Below, in pieces: positions 53,129 to 61,731 of a stretch of DNA of 64,000 nucleotides. The first letter of the stretch is position 1. Every line of letters begins with the position of its first letter. The stretch spans positions 21,776-85,775 of the forward strand of contig CAKPPO010000004.1 in the NCBI GenBank assembly GCA_934177725.1, read 5' to 3'. The position numbers were made by a program, and so were the translations under genes. The stretch is from an uncultured Clostridia bacterium (lineage in GTDB: Bacteria; Bacillota; Clostridia; TANB77; CAG-508). The notes under the pieces were generated by a model, which ran no database searches, was not told the DNA's origin, and saw nothing but the letters and a program-made list of their open reading frames with translations.

Positions 53129-55458
53129 TATTTCACCTCCTTATTTTCACCATTTAGTTCTTCTTCAGATAATTGAGAAAGTGCTATTTGTTTGTATGTT
53201 TCGCAGTTTTTCATAAGTTCTTCGTGTGTACCCTTTCCTACAATTTTTCCTTCTTCTAATACTATTATTTGCTCTGCATTCATTATTGTACTAATTCTTT
53301 GTGCTACTATTATAACTGTTTTTCCTTTAGTTTCTTTTGCTAATGCTTCTCTTAATTCGCTATCTGTTTTTAAGTCTAATGCTGAAAAACTATCGTCAAA
53401 TACTAATATTTCTGGATCTATTGCAATTGCTCTTGCTATAGATAAACGTTGTTTTTGTCCACCAGATACATTGTTTCCTCCTTGTGCTATTTCAGACTTA
53501 TATTTATCCTCTTTTGCAATAATAAATTCTTCCGCTTGTGCTATTTTAGCTGCTTTTATCATTTCTTCGTCACTCATATCTGGATTTCCATATTTTATAT
53601 TGCTTTCTATTGTTCCAGAGAATAACACACCTTTTTGAGGAACAAACCCTACTTTTTTTCTTAATTCTTTTAAGTCTACATCTTTAATATTAACACCATC
53701 TATTACAAGTTCTCCTCTTGTTACGTCATAGAAACGAGGTATTAAGTTTACAACTGTAGATTTTCCACTTCCTGTGCTTCCTATAATCGCTGTTGTTTCT
53801 CCTGGCTTTGCTGTAAAGTCTATGTCTGTTAATATTTCTTCATCAGCGTCTGGATATCTAAAACTTACATTTTTAAATTCTACTAATCCTTTTTTATCTT
53901 CTTTAAATTGTTTTAATTCTTTTTTATTTTTGATACTTGGATTAGTTTCTAATACTTCATTTATACGTTTTGCTGAAACTGCTGCACGTGGAAGCATTAT
54001 AGATATCATAGATATCATTAAGAAGCTCATTACTATTTGCATTGTGTATTGTATAAATGCCATCATGTCTCCAACTTGCATTACTCCTTCGTCTACTTTA
54101 TGACCTCCAACCCATACAATAAGTAGCATTATTGAGTTCATTATAAACATTAAAGCTGGCATCATTATGCTCATTGCACGGTTTACAAATATATTTGCTT
54201 TCATTAAGTCTTTGTTACTATCATCAAAACGTTCTTCTTCACGTGCATGTGTATTAAATGCTCTTATAACAGGAAGACCTGTTAATATTTCTCTTGATAC
54301 TAAATTTAATCTATCTATTAAATCTTGTAATTTTTTGAATTTTGGCATTGCAACAGAAAATAGTGCTAATACTACAACAATAATTGCTCCAACTGCTAAT
54401 GCTATAATCCATGTCATAGAATTGTCGCTACTATTCATTACATGAAGTACACCACCTATTCCTATAATTGGTGCATATACAACTACTCTAAATAACATTG
54501 TTATTAAGTTTTGTATTTGTGCTATATCGTTTGTACTTCTTGTTATTAAAGATGCTGTTGAATACTCCCTAAATTCTTTTGTTGAAAAGCCCATAACTTT
54601 TTTAAATACTTTATCTCTTAATGTTCTTCCTAATTCTGCTGCTACTTTTGCAGATAAAAGCATAACTATGATTGCACTTGCCATACTAACAAATGCCACC
54701 CCTAACATTTGAAGTCCTGCCATAAAAATATAGTCATTTTGTATTTTATCTGTATCTATTCCTATTTGTTTATATTCATTTTTTACTTGAACTATTGCTG
54801 CTTGACTTATTATTGAGTCACTCATTTTGTCTACTTGCTCTTGAGCATTTTTTACCATATTATCTAGTTGTTCTTCTGGCATAACTTTTAATATTTCTAT
54901 TAAACTCATTTGTTCTAATATTTCTGGTGATATACCTGGAGTTGAAGGATAACCTGGTAAAGCATATTCTCCTTCTTTTATAGACTTAGCATTACTTTCT
55001 TGCATAGAGCTTATTATTTGCATTTTAATTTGTTTAGCTGTTTCTTCATTACTTAAATTTGAAAGTATTAATAATGGTTTTGCAATTTGATCATTTAATG
55101 TTTCTTGCTCTTCTTTTGAAAGTTTATTTATAATGTATAAATCTTCATTTTCTAATGCAGGATATTTTTCTACTTCTTTTTCATATTCCTTTTCTTCTAA
55201 AGAATTTTTTGAAATTAATGTATATTTACTTAAAATACTTTCATCTTCTTTTGTAAATAATAAAAGATTATCCATTTGACTCTTTCTTATAACTTCTGGA
55301 GATGGATTTTCTATTCCCCCTGCTTGAATTCCTGTATTTACAATTTTAGATGTGTAATCTGGAAGCGTTAAATCTGCCCATGCTTGAACACATAAAAGTA
55401 ATACAATTATTACAACATATAATATTGATGATTTTAAATTTTTTAATAGTTTGAACAT
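53128..55458 (-). CDS. ABC exporter half-transporter (first subunit, degenerate catalytic site)
   Basis: 776 residues. An extracytoplasmic insertion of about 200 residues lies between helices 1 and 2 (residues about 35-235), then five helices and an ATPase with Walker A GSTGSGKST, signature VSGGQKQRL and Walker B ILVFDDSFSALD. The usual catalytic Glu is Asp, marking the degenerate site of a heterodimeric multidrug-type exporter. The stop overlaps the next gene's start. The promoter carries the operator also seen before the TetR gene at 31354. Confidence 0.92.
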   Translation of the reverse strand: MFKLLKNLKSSILYVVIIVLLLCVQAWADLTLPDYTSKIVNTGIQAGGIENPSPEVIRKSQMDNLLLFTKEDESILSKYTLISKNSLEEKEYEKEVEKYPALENEDLYIINKLSKEEQETLNDQIAKPLLILSNLSNEETAKQIKMQIISSMQESNAKSIKEGEYALPGYPSTPGISPEILEQMSLIEILKVMPEEQLDNMVKNAQEQVDKMSDSIISQAAIVQVKNEYKQIGIDTDKIQNDYIFMAGLQMLGVAFVSMASAIIVMLLSAKVAAELGRTLRDKVFKKVMGFSTKEFREYSTASLITRSTNDIAQIQNLITMLFRVVVYAPIIGIGGVLHVMNSSDNSMTWIIALAVGAIIVVVLALFSVAMPKFKKLQDLIDRLNLVSREILTGLPVIRAFNTHAREEERFDDSNKDLMKANIFVNRAMSIMMPALMFIMNSIMLLIVWVGGHKVDEGVMQVGDMMAFIQYTMQIVMSFLMISMISIMLPRAAVSAKRINEVLETNPSIKNKKELKQFKEDKKGLVEFKNVSFRYPDADEEILTDIDFTAKPGETTAIIGSTGSGKSTVVNLIPRFYDVTRGELVIDGVNIKDVDLKELRKKVGFVPQKGVLFSGTIESNIKYGNPDMSDEEMIKAAKIAQAEEFIIAKEDKYKSEIAQGGNNVSGGQKQRLSIARAIAIDPEILVFDDSFSALDLKTDSELREALAKETKGKTVIIVAQRISTIMNAEQIIVLEEGKIVGKGTHEELMKNCETYKQIALSQLSEEELNGENKEVK

Positions 55459-55488
55459 ATATTTCTCCTTTCTTTATTATCGTTTAAC

Positions 55489-55543
55489 ATATCATTTGAT
55501 ATATAACGCATGCTATTTTATCACTTTAAACTTACTTTGTAAA
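55489..55543 (-). promoter_or_regulatory. Promoter and operator of the heterodimeric ABC operon
   Basis: TTTACA (55538-55543), 17 nt, TAAAAT (55515-55520). The operator 55489-55509 contains the perfect palindrome ATATCATTTGATAT and overlaps the predicted start near 55508. Sequence and geometry match the TetR promoter at 31993-32047. Confidence 0.7.
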
Positions 55544-55611
55544 TACCAATTTATAATTAATTTTTTTCATTTACTGCTAATTTTACCTTTTCTTTAGCCT
55601 TTAATCCTTAT

Positions 55612-55644
55612 AAAAGAAGGCAGATATAATATCTGTCTTCTTTT
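55612..55644 (-). terminator. Terminator of the 59-aa lipoprotein gene
   Basis: AAAAGAAGACAGATAT and ATATCTGCCTTCTTTT pair on the minus strand, just after the stop at 55652. Confidence 0.75.
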
Positions 55645-55651
55645 ATGAATT

Positions 55652-55831
55652 TCATTCGTCGTCTAAATCTTCATCATCAAAATCTTCGCCAAATTCAGTT
55701 TCTTCTTTTCTTATCTGTTCCTCAAGTTCTTTCCGCTTATTCTCTAATTGTCGCTCTTTTTCTACCAAATATAAAATTGTAGTGCAACCTGCAAGAAACC
55801 CTAATAAAAATGTAAAAATGCTTTTTTTCAT
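55652..55831 (-). CDS. Small lipoprotein-like or single-helix protein with acidic tail (59 aa)
   Basis: 59 residues beginning MKKSIFTFLLGFLAGCTTIL. LAGC is a lipobox-like sequence at the end of a hydrophobic segment, so it may be a lipoprotein or simply a membrane-anchored peptide. A charged coiled-coil region (EKERQLENKRKELEEQIRKE) and a very acidic end (DFDDEDLDDE) follow. AAAGGAGG precedes the ATG and a terminator follows. Family not recognised. Confidence 0.65.
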   Translation of the reverse strand: MKKSIFTFLLGFLAGCTTILYLVEKERQLENKRKELEEQIRKEETEFGEDFDDEDLDDE

Positions 55832-55961
55832 AATGAAATCCTCCTTTAAAATTATTTAACAGAAGTACCTACTTAATCATGTTTTACATTATATACCATT
55901 TTTATTGCTTTTTCAAGTGATTTTTGTATCTTCATATATGGTTTATTAAACTTATTTTTAA

Positions 55962-56198
55962 TTATAATACCTTTATTAATTCTCCAACTTCTTTTCCAAC
56001 AGATGTAGGTATTTTAATTATCTCAAATTTTGAAATCTTATCTCCAAATTTTATTTCTACAATATCTCCTATTTTTACTTCATAACTAGGTTTTACAATT
56101 TTACCATTAACTATTACTCTTCCACCATCTGCCGCTTCATTTGCAACAGTTCTTCTTTTTATCACTCTTGATACTTTTAAAAATTTATCTAATCTCAT
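55962..56198 (-). CDS. S4-domain RNA-binding protein (RqcP/YabO-like)
   Basis: 78 residues, a single S4 domain: MRLDKFLKVSRVIKRRTVAN, GRVIVNGKIVKPSYEVKIGD. This size and sequence are typical of RqcP, which helps RqcH add Ala tails to nascent chains on obstructed large ribosomal subunits. It stands alone here. Confidence 0.88.
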   Translation of the reverse strand: MRLDKFLKVSRVIKRRTVANEAADGGRVIVNGKIVKPSYEVKIGDIVEIKFGDKISKFEIIKIPTSVGKEVGELIKVL

Positions 56199-56270
56199 AA
56201 TATTACTCCTTTTCTATAGTTTGTAGTATATCATATTTATATTTTTTTAACAATATAAAAAACACAGAAT

Positions 56271-56323
56271 CAAGATTTTGTACTTACTGTAAACTGCTAC
56301 AAAATCTAATTTCTACAGAAGAT
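56271..56323 (-). other. Partial hairpin element IV
   Basis: AGAATCAAGATTTTGTAC and CTGCTACAAAATCTAATTTC are shared with element I (14486-14536), followed by TACAGAA. The linker GCCATATTTATCT and the second hairpin are missing. On the minus strand the hairpin is followed by GTTTTTT. Confidence 0.55.
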
Positions 56324-56446
56324 AAAAAATATAAGTCTTACTTCAAAATTTGGCATATAATATAATTAAGTAAATATTGCATTTTTAGTTTATTGTGCTA
56401 TAATAAATTTATAAACGCAAAAGAATAAATAAGAGGAGTTTTTAAA

Positions 56447-56989
56447 ATGTCTACTACGCTTGTAAAAGCTGATATAAATGAACATATTGAATTTTATTCT
56501 CTTGTTTCAGATATTATTTCAAATGAAACTGTACAAGAGATGAAAAAATATAGGCAACATTATAACACTACTACATATGAACATTGTTTTAATGTTGCTT
56601 ACATAAGTTATAAAATTTGTAAAAAGTTAAAGTTAGATTATGTATCTGTAGCTCGTGCTGCCATGGTCCATGACTTATTTTTATATGACTGGAGAGGTGG
56701 AAAAAAAGCTAGAAATTTTAAAGATTTACATGCTTTTTCTCATCCTAGAACTGCATTAGAAAATGCTTCAAAATTATTCGATTTAAATGAAAAAGAAAGA
56801 GATATTATAGTTAAGCATATGTGGCCTGTTACTTTAGCTTTTCCAAGATACCCTGAATCTTTTATAGTCACTTTTGTAGATAAATTTAGTGCTTTGCAAG
56901 AATCTTTTATGTTCTATAATAATTTTTTGAAAACTAAAAGATTATATAAATATGCATATGTATTTCTTTGCTTACTTATTTTAGCCTAA
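56447..56989 (+). CDS. HD-domain phosphohydrolase
   Basis: 180 residues. Metal ligands are YEHCFNVAYI (His), ARAAMVHDLFLYDW (His-Asp) and a later D in TFVDKFSALQ. Soluble until a hydrophobic C-terminus (YAYVFLCLLILA). The GARD/YedJ-like arrangement suggests a small nucleotide phosphohydrolase; substrate unknown. RBS GAGGAG precedes the ATG. Confidence 0.82.
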   Translation: MSTTLVKADINEHIEFYSLVSDIISNETVQEMKKYRQHYNTTTYEHCFNVAYISYKICKKLKLDYVSVARAAMVHDLFLYDWRGGKKARNFKDLHAFSHPRTALENASKLFDLNEKERDIIVKHMWPVTLAFPRYPESFIVTFVDKFSALQESFMFYNNFLKTKRLYKYAYVFLCLLILA

Positions 56990-56992
56990 TAT

Positions 56993-57028
56993 AAAAATGC
57001 TATCAATACCAAAATTGATAGCGTTTTT
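56993..57028 (+). terminator. Terminator of the HD gene
   Basis: AAAAATGCTATCAAT and ATTGATAGCGTTTTT form a long stem with a T-run seven nt after the stop. Confidence 0.8.
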
Positions 57029-57085
57029 ACTTTATTTTTTAAGTTTTTTCTATTAATTTTCTCTATATACTTTTTACATTAACTT

Positions 57086-57475
57086 TTAAAATACATTTTT
57101 TATTTCTAATTTAAATTTATCTTTTATATGATTTAAAATAAATATTGCTTTTTCTAGCTCTGATACTGCTTGCTCATATTCTTCTACTTCTATATTTGCT
57201 TTTAAACCTGTAAGCTGTGTTTCTGCTTTTTCTAATTCATCATGTTCTATAAAATATGCTAATGTATTAAATTTCTTTTTCCACTCACTCATAATATTTT
57301 CCATATTTTCTTGTAATTCTTCTTTATTTGGATTTTCTTCTTCTAATTTTTCTTTTAATTCTTCTAAATTTTCGTTTATTTGTTCCACTGATTGTTTTGT
57401 ATAATTTTGAGTTGCAATATTTAAACTTATCACAAGTATGATGATTATAATACATATAATCCATTCTTTAGTCAT
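57086..57475 (-). CDS. DUF4363 family protein
   Basis: 129 residues: one N-terminal helix (WIICIIIIILVISLNIATQN), then a long helical, Glu/Lys-rich extracytoplasmic part (ENLEELKEKLEEENPNKEEL). DUF4363 proteins are regularly encoded with DUF421 proteins, as here, with a 3-nt gap. Role unknown. Confidence 0.85.
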   Translation of the reverse strand: MTKEWIICIIIIILVISLNIATQNYTKQSVEQINENLEELKEKLEEENPNKEELQENMENIMSEWKKKFNTLAYFIEHDELEKAETQLTGLKANIEVEEYEQAVSELEKAIFILNHIKDKFKLEIKNVF

Positions 57476-57478
57476 TTT

Positions 57479-58165
57479 TTATTTTCCTTTCCCTTTTCCT
57501 TCTTTTTCTTGACAGAAGAAATTTCCTTTTCCATCAATTGTTGCAATTAATGCTTCTTCTGGTTTTATTCCAAAAGGTTCAACTTGTTTTAATAGCCAAT
57601 TGTAATCTTTATCTAATTTTTCTAAATTTTCCTTCATTATTTTTCCATCTATTACTAAGTCATAAGCTATTCCTTCATATTCTGGCATAATTCCAAAATC
57701 TTCTGGTATTGCATTTCTTTTGTTAGGTTTCTGTAATATGCTTATTTGTCCACTTGTTTCTAATATTGCATATTCTATATCTCCTATATTTGTAACATTA
57801 TAACCTCTTAATCTTTCTTCTAATTCATTTATTGTAAATCTCTCTTTTTTCATTGTTTTTTCTTGTATTCTTCCTCTGTAAATTAATATAGCAGGTTTTC
57901 CACAAATAATTTCTCTCATTTTTATACTTTTTAAATTTATAACCGAAATTGTTAAGTGCATTACTAGTAGTCCTAGTATTGGTACAATCCCACTTGAAAT
58001 TGGTATTCCTGTTTCTGCCATTGGAATTGTTGCCAAGTCTGCAATCATAATTGAAATTGCAAGTTCAAATGGTTGAAGTTGCCCTATTTCTCGTTTTCCC
58101 ATAAAACGCATTACTACTAATACTAATATGTATAAAATAATAGTTCTTATAAAAGTTAATAACAT
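57479..58165 (-). CDS. DUF421 (YetF-like) membrane protein
   Basis: 228 residues. Three N-terminal helices (TIILYILVLVVMRFMG, ISIMIADLATIPMAE, IVPILGLLVMHLTISVI) followed by cytoplasmic-type YetF domains (KREIGQLQPFELAISI near the start, ERFTINELEERLRGYNV, ISILQKPNKRN). In spore-formers YetF-like proteins include germination- and envelope-related members. Operon with DUF4363. Confidence 0.88.
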   Translation of the reverse strand: MLLTFIRTIILYILVLVVMRFMGKREIGQLQPFELAISIMIADLATIPMAETGIPISSGIVPILGLLVMHLTISVINLKSIKMREIICGKPAILIYRGRIQEKTMKKERFTINELEERLRGYNVTNIGDIEYAILETSGQISILQKPNKRNAIPEDFGIMPEYEGIAYDLVIDGKIMKENLEKLDKDYNWLLKQVEPFGIKPEEALIATIDGKGNFFCQEKEGKGKGK

Positions 58166-58334
58166 ATTTTTTCATTCCTTACTTAATTTATTTTTTACTT
58201 ATTTTTAACCGATTTTTAAGCTTTTATTCACTTTTTGTATATTTCAAAAAAAATTGTGAATACTAACATTATAAAACCATTTAAATTGCATTAATTTGTT
58301 ATTTAAAATTTTCAAAAATAAGGAGGTTTTCATT

Positions 58335-58712
58335 ATGTCAGAAAATCAAACTCGTAGTCAATCTAAATATGGAACTAGCACAGTTTGGCAAATTGTTGGA
58401 AGACTTATAGTTTCAGCTATAGTTCTTGCAATAACTGCTTTCTTTACACCTGGATTTCATATTGCTAATTTGGGGACATTAGCTGTTGCTGCTATTGTTC
58501 TTGCTGTAATAGATTATTTAATCGTTAAATTCACAGGTCTTCATGCTAGTCCATTTGGAAAAGGTTTTGTAGGTTTTGTACTTTCTGCTATTGTTTTATA
58601 TGTAACTCAATATTTTGTAGCAGGATATACAATTTCTTGGATGGCTGCTATCGTAGGTGCCTTAATTTATGGTGTTGTCGACTATTTCTTACCTGGCGAA
58701 CAACAAATGTAG
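58335..58712 (+). CDS. Phage-holin-family IV-like membrane protein
   Basis: 125 residues from MSENQTRSQSKYGTSTVWQI (AAGGAGG upstream; earlier in-frame ATG rejected). Four hydrophobic helices (LIVSAIVLAITAFFTPGF, TLAVAAIVLAVIDYLIV, GFVGFVLSAIVLYVTQYFV, AAIVGALIYGVVDYFLPG) with the PF04020-type FxPG and PG spacing. Often a general membrane protein despite the holin name. Confidence 0.8.
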   Translation: MSENQTRSQSKYGTSTVWQIVGRLIVSAIVLAITAFFTPGFHIANLGTLAVAAIVLAVIDYLIVKFTGLHASPFGKGFVGFVLSAIVLYVTQYFVAGYTISWMAAIVGALIYGVVDYFLPGEQQM

Positions 58713-58718
58713 CCACAC

Positions 58719-58768
58719 AAAAAATAAGAATTTCTATGTAGTTTTAACTGCAAGAAATTCTTATTTTT
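58719..58768. terminator. Bidirectional terminator (holin-like / UDPGP genes)
   Basis: AAAAATAAGAATTTCT and AGAAATTCTTATTTTT form a 16-bp stem between convergent genes. Confidence 0.8.
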
Positions 58769-58802
58769 ATATTTTTTATAAAAGTATATATTTAATACTT
58801 TA

Positions 58803-60045
58803 TTATTTTTGGCTAAAATGTTCCCAATAATTATTATATAGTTCAATAGCTGTTTTTGGACTATCGTTTCCTTCTTTATTTTTTACTGGTGCAAAATCTT
58901 CTTCTCTTTTTCCACGAAGCAAGGTAATATTTTGAAAGAAAGAAAATCCATCAAAAATAAATTGTTCAAATTTATAAGCATTTGGCTTATTAGCCTCTAC
59001 TAGTTTTCCTTCTATATAATGGTTTATTTTCTTAAAAGCAATATGATATGGAAGTATTTCTTCTGAAATCTTTTCTATTGCTTTTATTGAAAATAAATTA
59101 CACATTATATGTGCTTCTCCAAATAGTAATTCTCCTTTTTCATCTGTCATTTGTGCCATATCTTCTGGAAGTTCTGTATATTCTATTACATAAGGTTTTC
59201 CGTTCTTATTGCAAAATACTCCTACTCTTTCTTTTGGATTTGCTTTTACTATTGTTTTTGATGCAATTTCATTTTTTTGTTCTATTGTTAAACCTAGTAA
59301 AATTGGCTCTACCATTTGAAGTAACACATTATCTACTGAACATATATATACCCATTCTATATTCTTTTGTTTCATGTCTTCTATAATTTTGTGTTCTTTC
59401 ATTGAATGATATATACTTCCGTTTCCATCAGATGCAAGCATAATTTTTCCTTCTTTATTTAATAGGAATTGTTTATCTTCTCCTATTAATGGCATTTCTC
59501 CTTGCATAAAGAATTTAATTTGTTCTTTTGGATAATTAAAATAATTTTTATCTTTAAAAAATTTAATTGTTTCTTCTTGATTTTCTCTACTTACCATTAT
59601 ATACCATGGAATAATGGTATTATATTCTTTATTTGCCTTTATTAATGTATCTGCTAAAATCTCAAATAGATATTTTGCTTTAGGTTTTACATTAATTAGA
59701 AAAGTTCCTTTTGGTCCACTATGTCCTAGTCTAGTTCCGTTGTCCCCCTGCCATTGTAACTACTGCATATTTGCCTTTTGATATAACATTTCTTCCTATA
59801 TTTTCATAGTGCATTTTTTCTTTATTACTTAATTTGTTTCCATCTATATAAGAAATATTTTCTATTTTCTCATCTTTATATTGTTCCTCTTTTCCTATCT
59901 TTTGCATACATTTTTCTATCTTATTAAAATCAATATTTAATATTTGTTCTACTAATTCTAGATTGTAGTTTTTTTCTAATTCTTCTACTATCTTTTCTTG
60001 ATTATATTTTTTTAATAATTCTATTGCTTGTTTGTATTCATTCAT
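58803..60045 (-). CDS. UDP-sugar pyrophosphorylase (UDPGP family), interrupted by a +1 frameshift
   Basis: The first frame (from 60045) encodes 104 residues ending VVTMAGGQRN and a stop at 59731. Skipping one C at 59739 gives VVTMAGGQGTRLGHSGPKGT, the intact nucleotide-binding signature, continuing to 58803 with LASDGNGSIYHSM, WVYICSVDNVLLQMVEP and GEAHIMCNLFS. The corrected product has 413 residues, normal for bacterial members that make UDP-GlcNAc/GalNAc or UDP-glucose from UTP and the sugar-1-phosphate. The C lies at CAA-CGG-A, the same context as at 17121 and 53122. If not shifted, only an inactive N-terminal fragment would be made. Confidence 0.88.
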
Positions 60046-60123
60046 AAGTTTAACCTCTTTTCTAATTAATACTATATCATATTATCACATTTGTTAAAAT
60101 TGTTCAAATATTTTAATATTTTA

Positions 60124-60154
60124 GTCATAACTTTAGTTTTAGACAAATATACAT
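60124..60154 (+). promoter_or_regulatory. Possible sigma-E promoter of spoIVA
   Basis: GTCATAA at 60124-60130 resembles the sigma-E -35 box, and ATATACAT at 60147-60154 resembles the -10 box at roughly the expected distance. Expected from spoIVA regulation in known spore-formers; sequence match is moderate. Confidence 0.4.
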
Positions 60155-60201
60155 TAATTAAAGTTTATTAGTACAAACATTTTAAGGAGGTATCTATTTT
60201 C

Positions 60202-61683
60202 ATGGAAGAAAATTATGAAGTATATCAAGATATAGCAAAACGTACCGATGGTGATATTTATGTTGGAGTAGTAGGACCTGTTAGAACAGGTAAATCTACA
60301 TTTATTAAGCGCTTTATGGACTTACTTGTAATTCCAAACATAGATAATGAATACAAAAGAGAAAGGGCTTTAGATGAACTGCCACAGAGTGCTTCTGGAA
60401 GAACTATTATGACTACAGAGCCAAAATTTATTCCAAATGAGGCTGTTGAAATTACTTTAGGCGAAAATATTAAATTGAAAACTCGTATGGTAGACTGTGT
60501 AGGCTACTTAGTTGATAATGCAATTGGATATTTAGAAGATGATATGCCTAGAATGGTAAAAACGCCTTGGGATGAAAATGAGATTCCATTTGAAGTAGCA
60601 GCTGAAATGGGCACAAAGAAAGTAATTGAAGAACATTCTACTATTGGCATTTTAGTAACAACAGATGGAACAATAACTGATATTCCAAGAGAAGATTATG
60701 TTGAAGCAGAAGCAAGAGTTGTAAATGAGTTGAAAGCTATTAATAAACCTTTTGTTATTGTTCTTAACTCTACTGATTGTACATCAGAATATACAAGATC
60801 TTTAGCTAAAAAAATGGAAGAGAAATATTGTGTTCCTGTTCTTCCTACAGATTGTTCTACTTTAAATTTAGAAGATATTAATGATATTTTTAATAAAATT
60901 TTATATGAATTTCCTGTTGAAAGAATTAATTTAAACTTTCCTCGTTGGGTAGATGGTCTATCACAAGACCATTGGTTAAAGAAAGAACTATATTCTGAAG
61001 TAAAAGAAGCTTTTTCAGATGTTCGTTTATTAAAACAAATAAATAGCAGTGTTCAAAAAATACAAAGAACAGAAATAATTTCTAAAACTATGGTCGATGA
61101 AATTTTGCTTGGAACAGGGTGTGTTAACATTTCTGTCCAATTAATGGATGATTTATTCTACAAAGTATTAACTGAAATATCTGGAGTAGAAATTGCAAAT
61201 GAAGGTGATTTGTTCTCTACTATTACTACTTTTGCACAGACTAAAAAGGAATATGACAAAATATCTTATGCTTTAGAAGAAGTAAAAACAAAAGGTTATG
61301 GTATTGTAACTCCTTCTATGGAAGAACTTATTTTAGATGAACCTGAAATGGTAAAACAAGGTTCTAGATTTGGTGTGAAATTGAAAGCAAAAGCTCCTTC
61401 AATACATATGATAAGAGCCGATATTGAAACAGAAGTATCACCAATAGTTGGCAGTGAAAAACAATCCGAAGAATTAGTTAATTATTTACTTTCCGAATTT
61501 GAGTCAGACCCTCAAAAAATATGGGAATCTAATATATTTGGAAAGAGCCTACATGAACTTGTAAATGAAGGTCTACAAAACAAACTTTGTAGAATGCCAG
61601 AAGATGCACAAGAAAAATTACAAGAGACATTAGAACGTATAGTAAATGAAGGTAGCGGCGGATTAATTTGTATAATATTATAA
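60202..61683 (+). CDS. spoIVA: Stage IV sporulation protein A
   Basis: 493 residues, full length. The ATPase that polymerises on the outer forespore membrane to form the base of the spore coat. Walker A GPVRTGKSTFIKRFMDLLVI is at about residues 26-45; GRTIMTTEPKFIPNEAVEI and VTTDGTITDIPREDYVEAE are also characteristic, and the C-terminus ending in SGGLICIIL is the conserved tail used for membrane-anchor interaction. RBS AAGGAGG lies 11 nt upstream. It shows the organism can sporulate or recently could. Confidence 0.97.
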   Translation: MEENYEVYQDIAKRTDGDIYVGVVGPVRTGKSTFIKRFMDLLVIPNIDNEYKRERALDELPQSASGRTIMTTEPKFIPNEAVEITLGENIKLKTRMVDCVGYLVDNAIGYLEDDMPRMVKTPWDENEIPFEVAAEMGTKKVIEEHSTIGILVTTDGTITDIPREDYVEAEARVVNELKAINKPFVIVLNSTDCTSEYTRSLAKKMEEKYCVPVLPTDCSTLNLEDINDIFNKILYEFPVERINLNFPRWVDGLSQDHWLKKELYSEVKEAFSDVRLLKQINSSVQKIQRTEIISKTMVDEILLGTGCVNISVQLMDDLFYKVLTEISGVEIANEGDLFSTITTFAQTKKEYDKISYALEEVKTKGYGIVTPSMEELILDEPEMVKQGSRFGVKLKAKAPSIHMIRADIETEVSPIVGSEKQSEELVNYLLSEFESDPQKIWESNIFGKSLHELVNEGLQNKLCRMPEDAQEKLQETLERIVNEGSGGLICIIL

Positions 61684-61730
61684 AACGAAATACACAAGGG
61701 AATATTTATTCCCTTGTGTATTTCGTTTTT
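61682..61730. terminator. Bidirectional terminator (spoIVA / chemoreceptor)
   Basis: AAAACGAAATACACAAGGG and CCCTTGTGTATTTCGTTTT form a nearly perfect long hairpin between the convergent genes. Confidence 0.9.
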
Positions 61731-61731
61731 A

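Noticed and set aside
53192..53638. 148-codon plus-strand frame opposite the ABC exporter ATPase domain
   Set aside because: Mirror of conserved ATPase codons; no independent evidence.
17113..59742. Hypothesis that CGG is wholly unassigned, or that every CGGA is read as four bases
   Set aside because: In the HD gene at 45399 a CGG followed by A encodes the conserved Arg of RTGW and is read in the normal frame. The chemoreceptor also reads CGG-AAA in frame. Only a context-dependent version remains possible.
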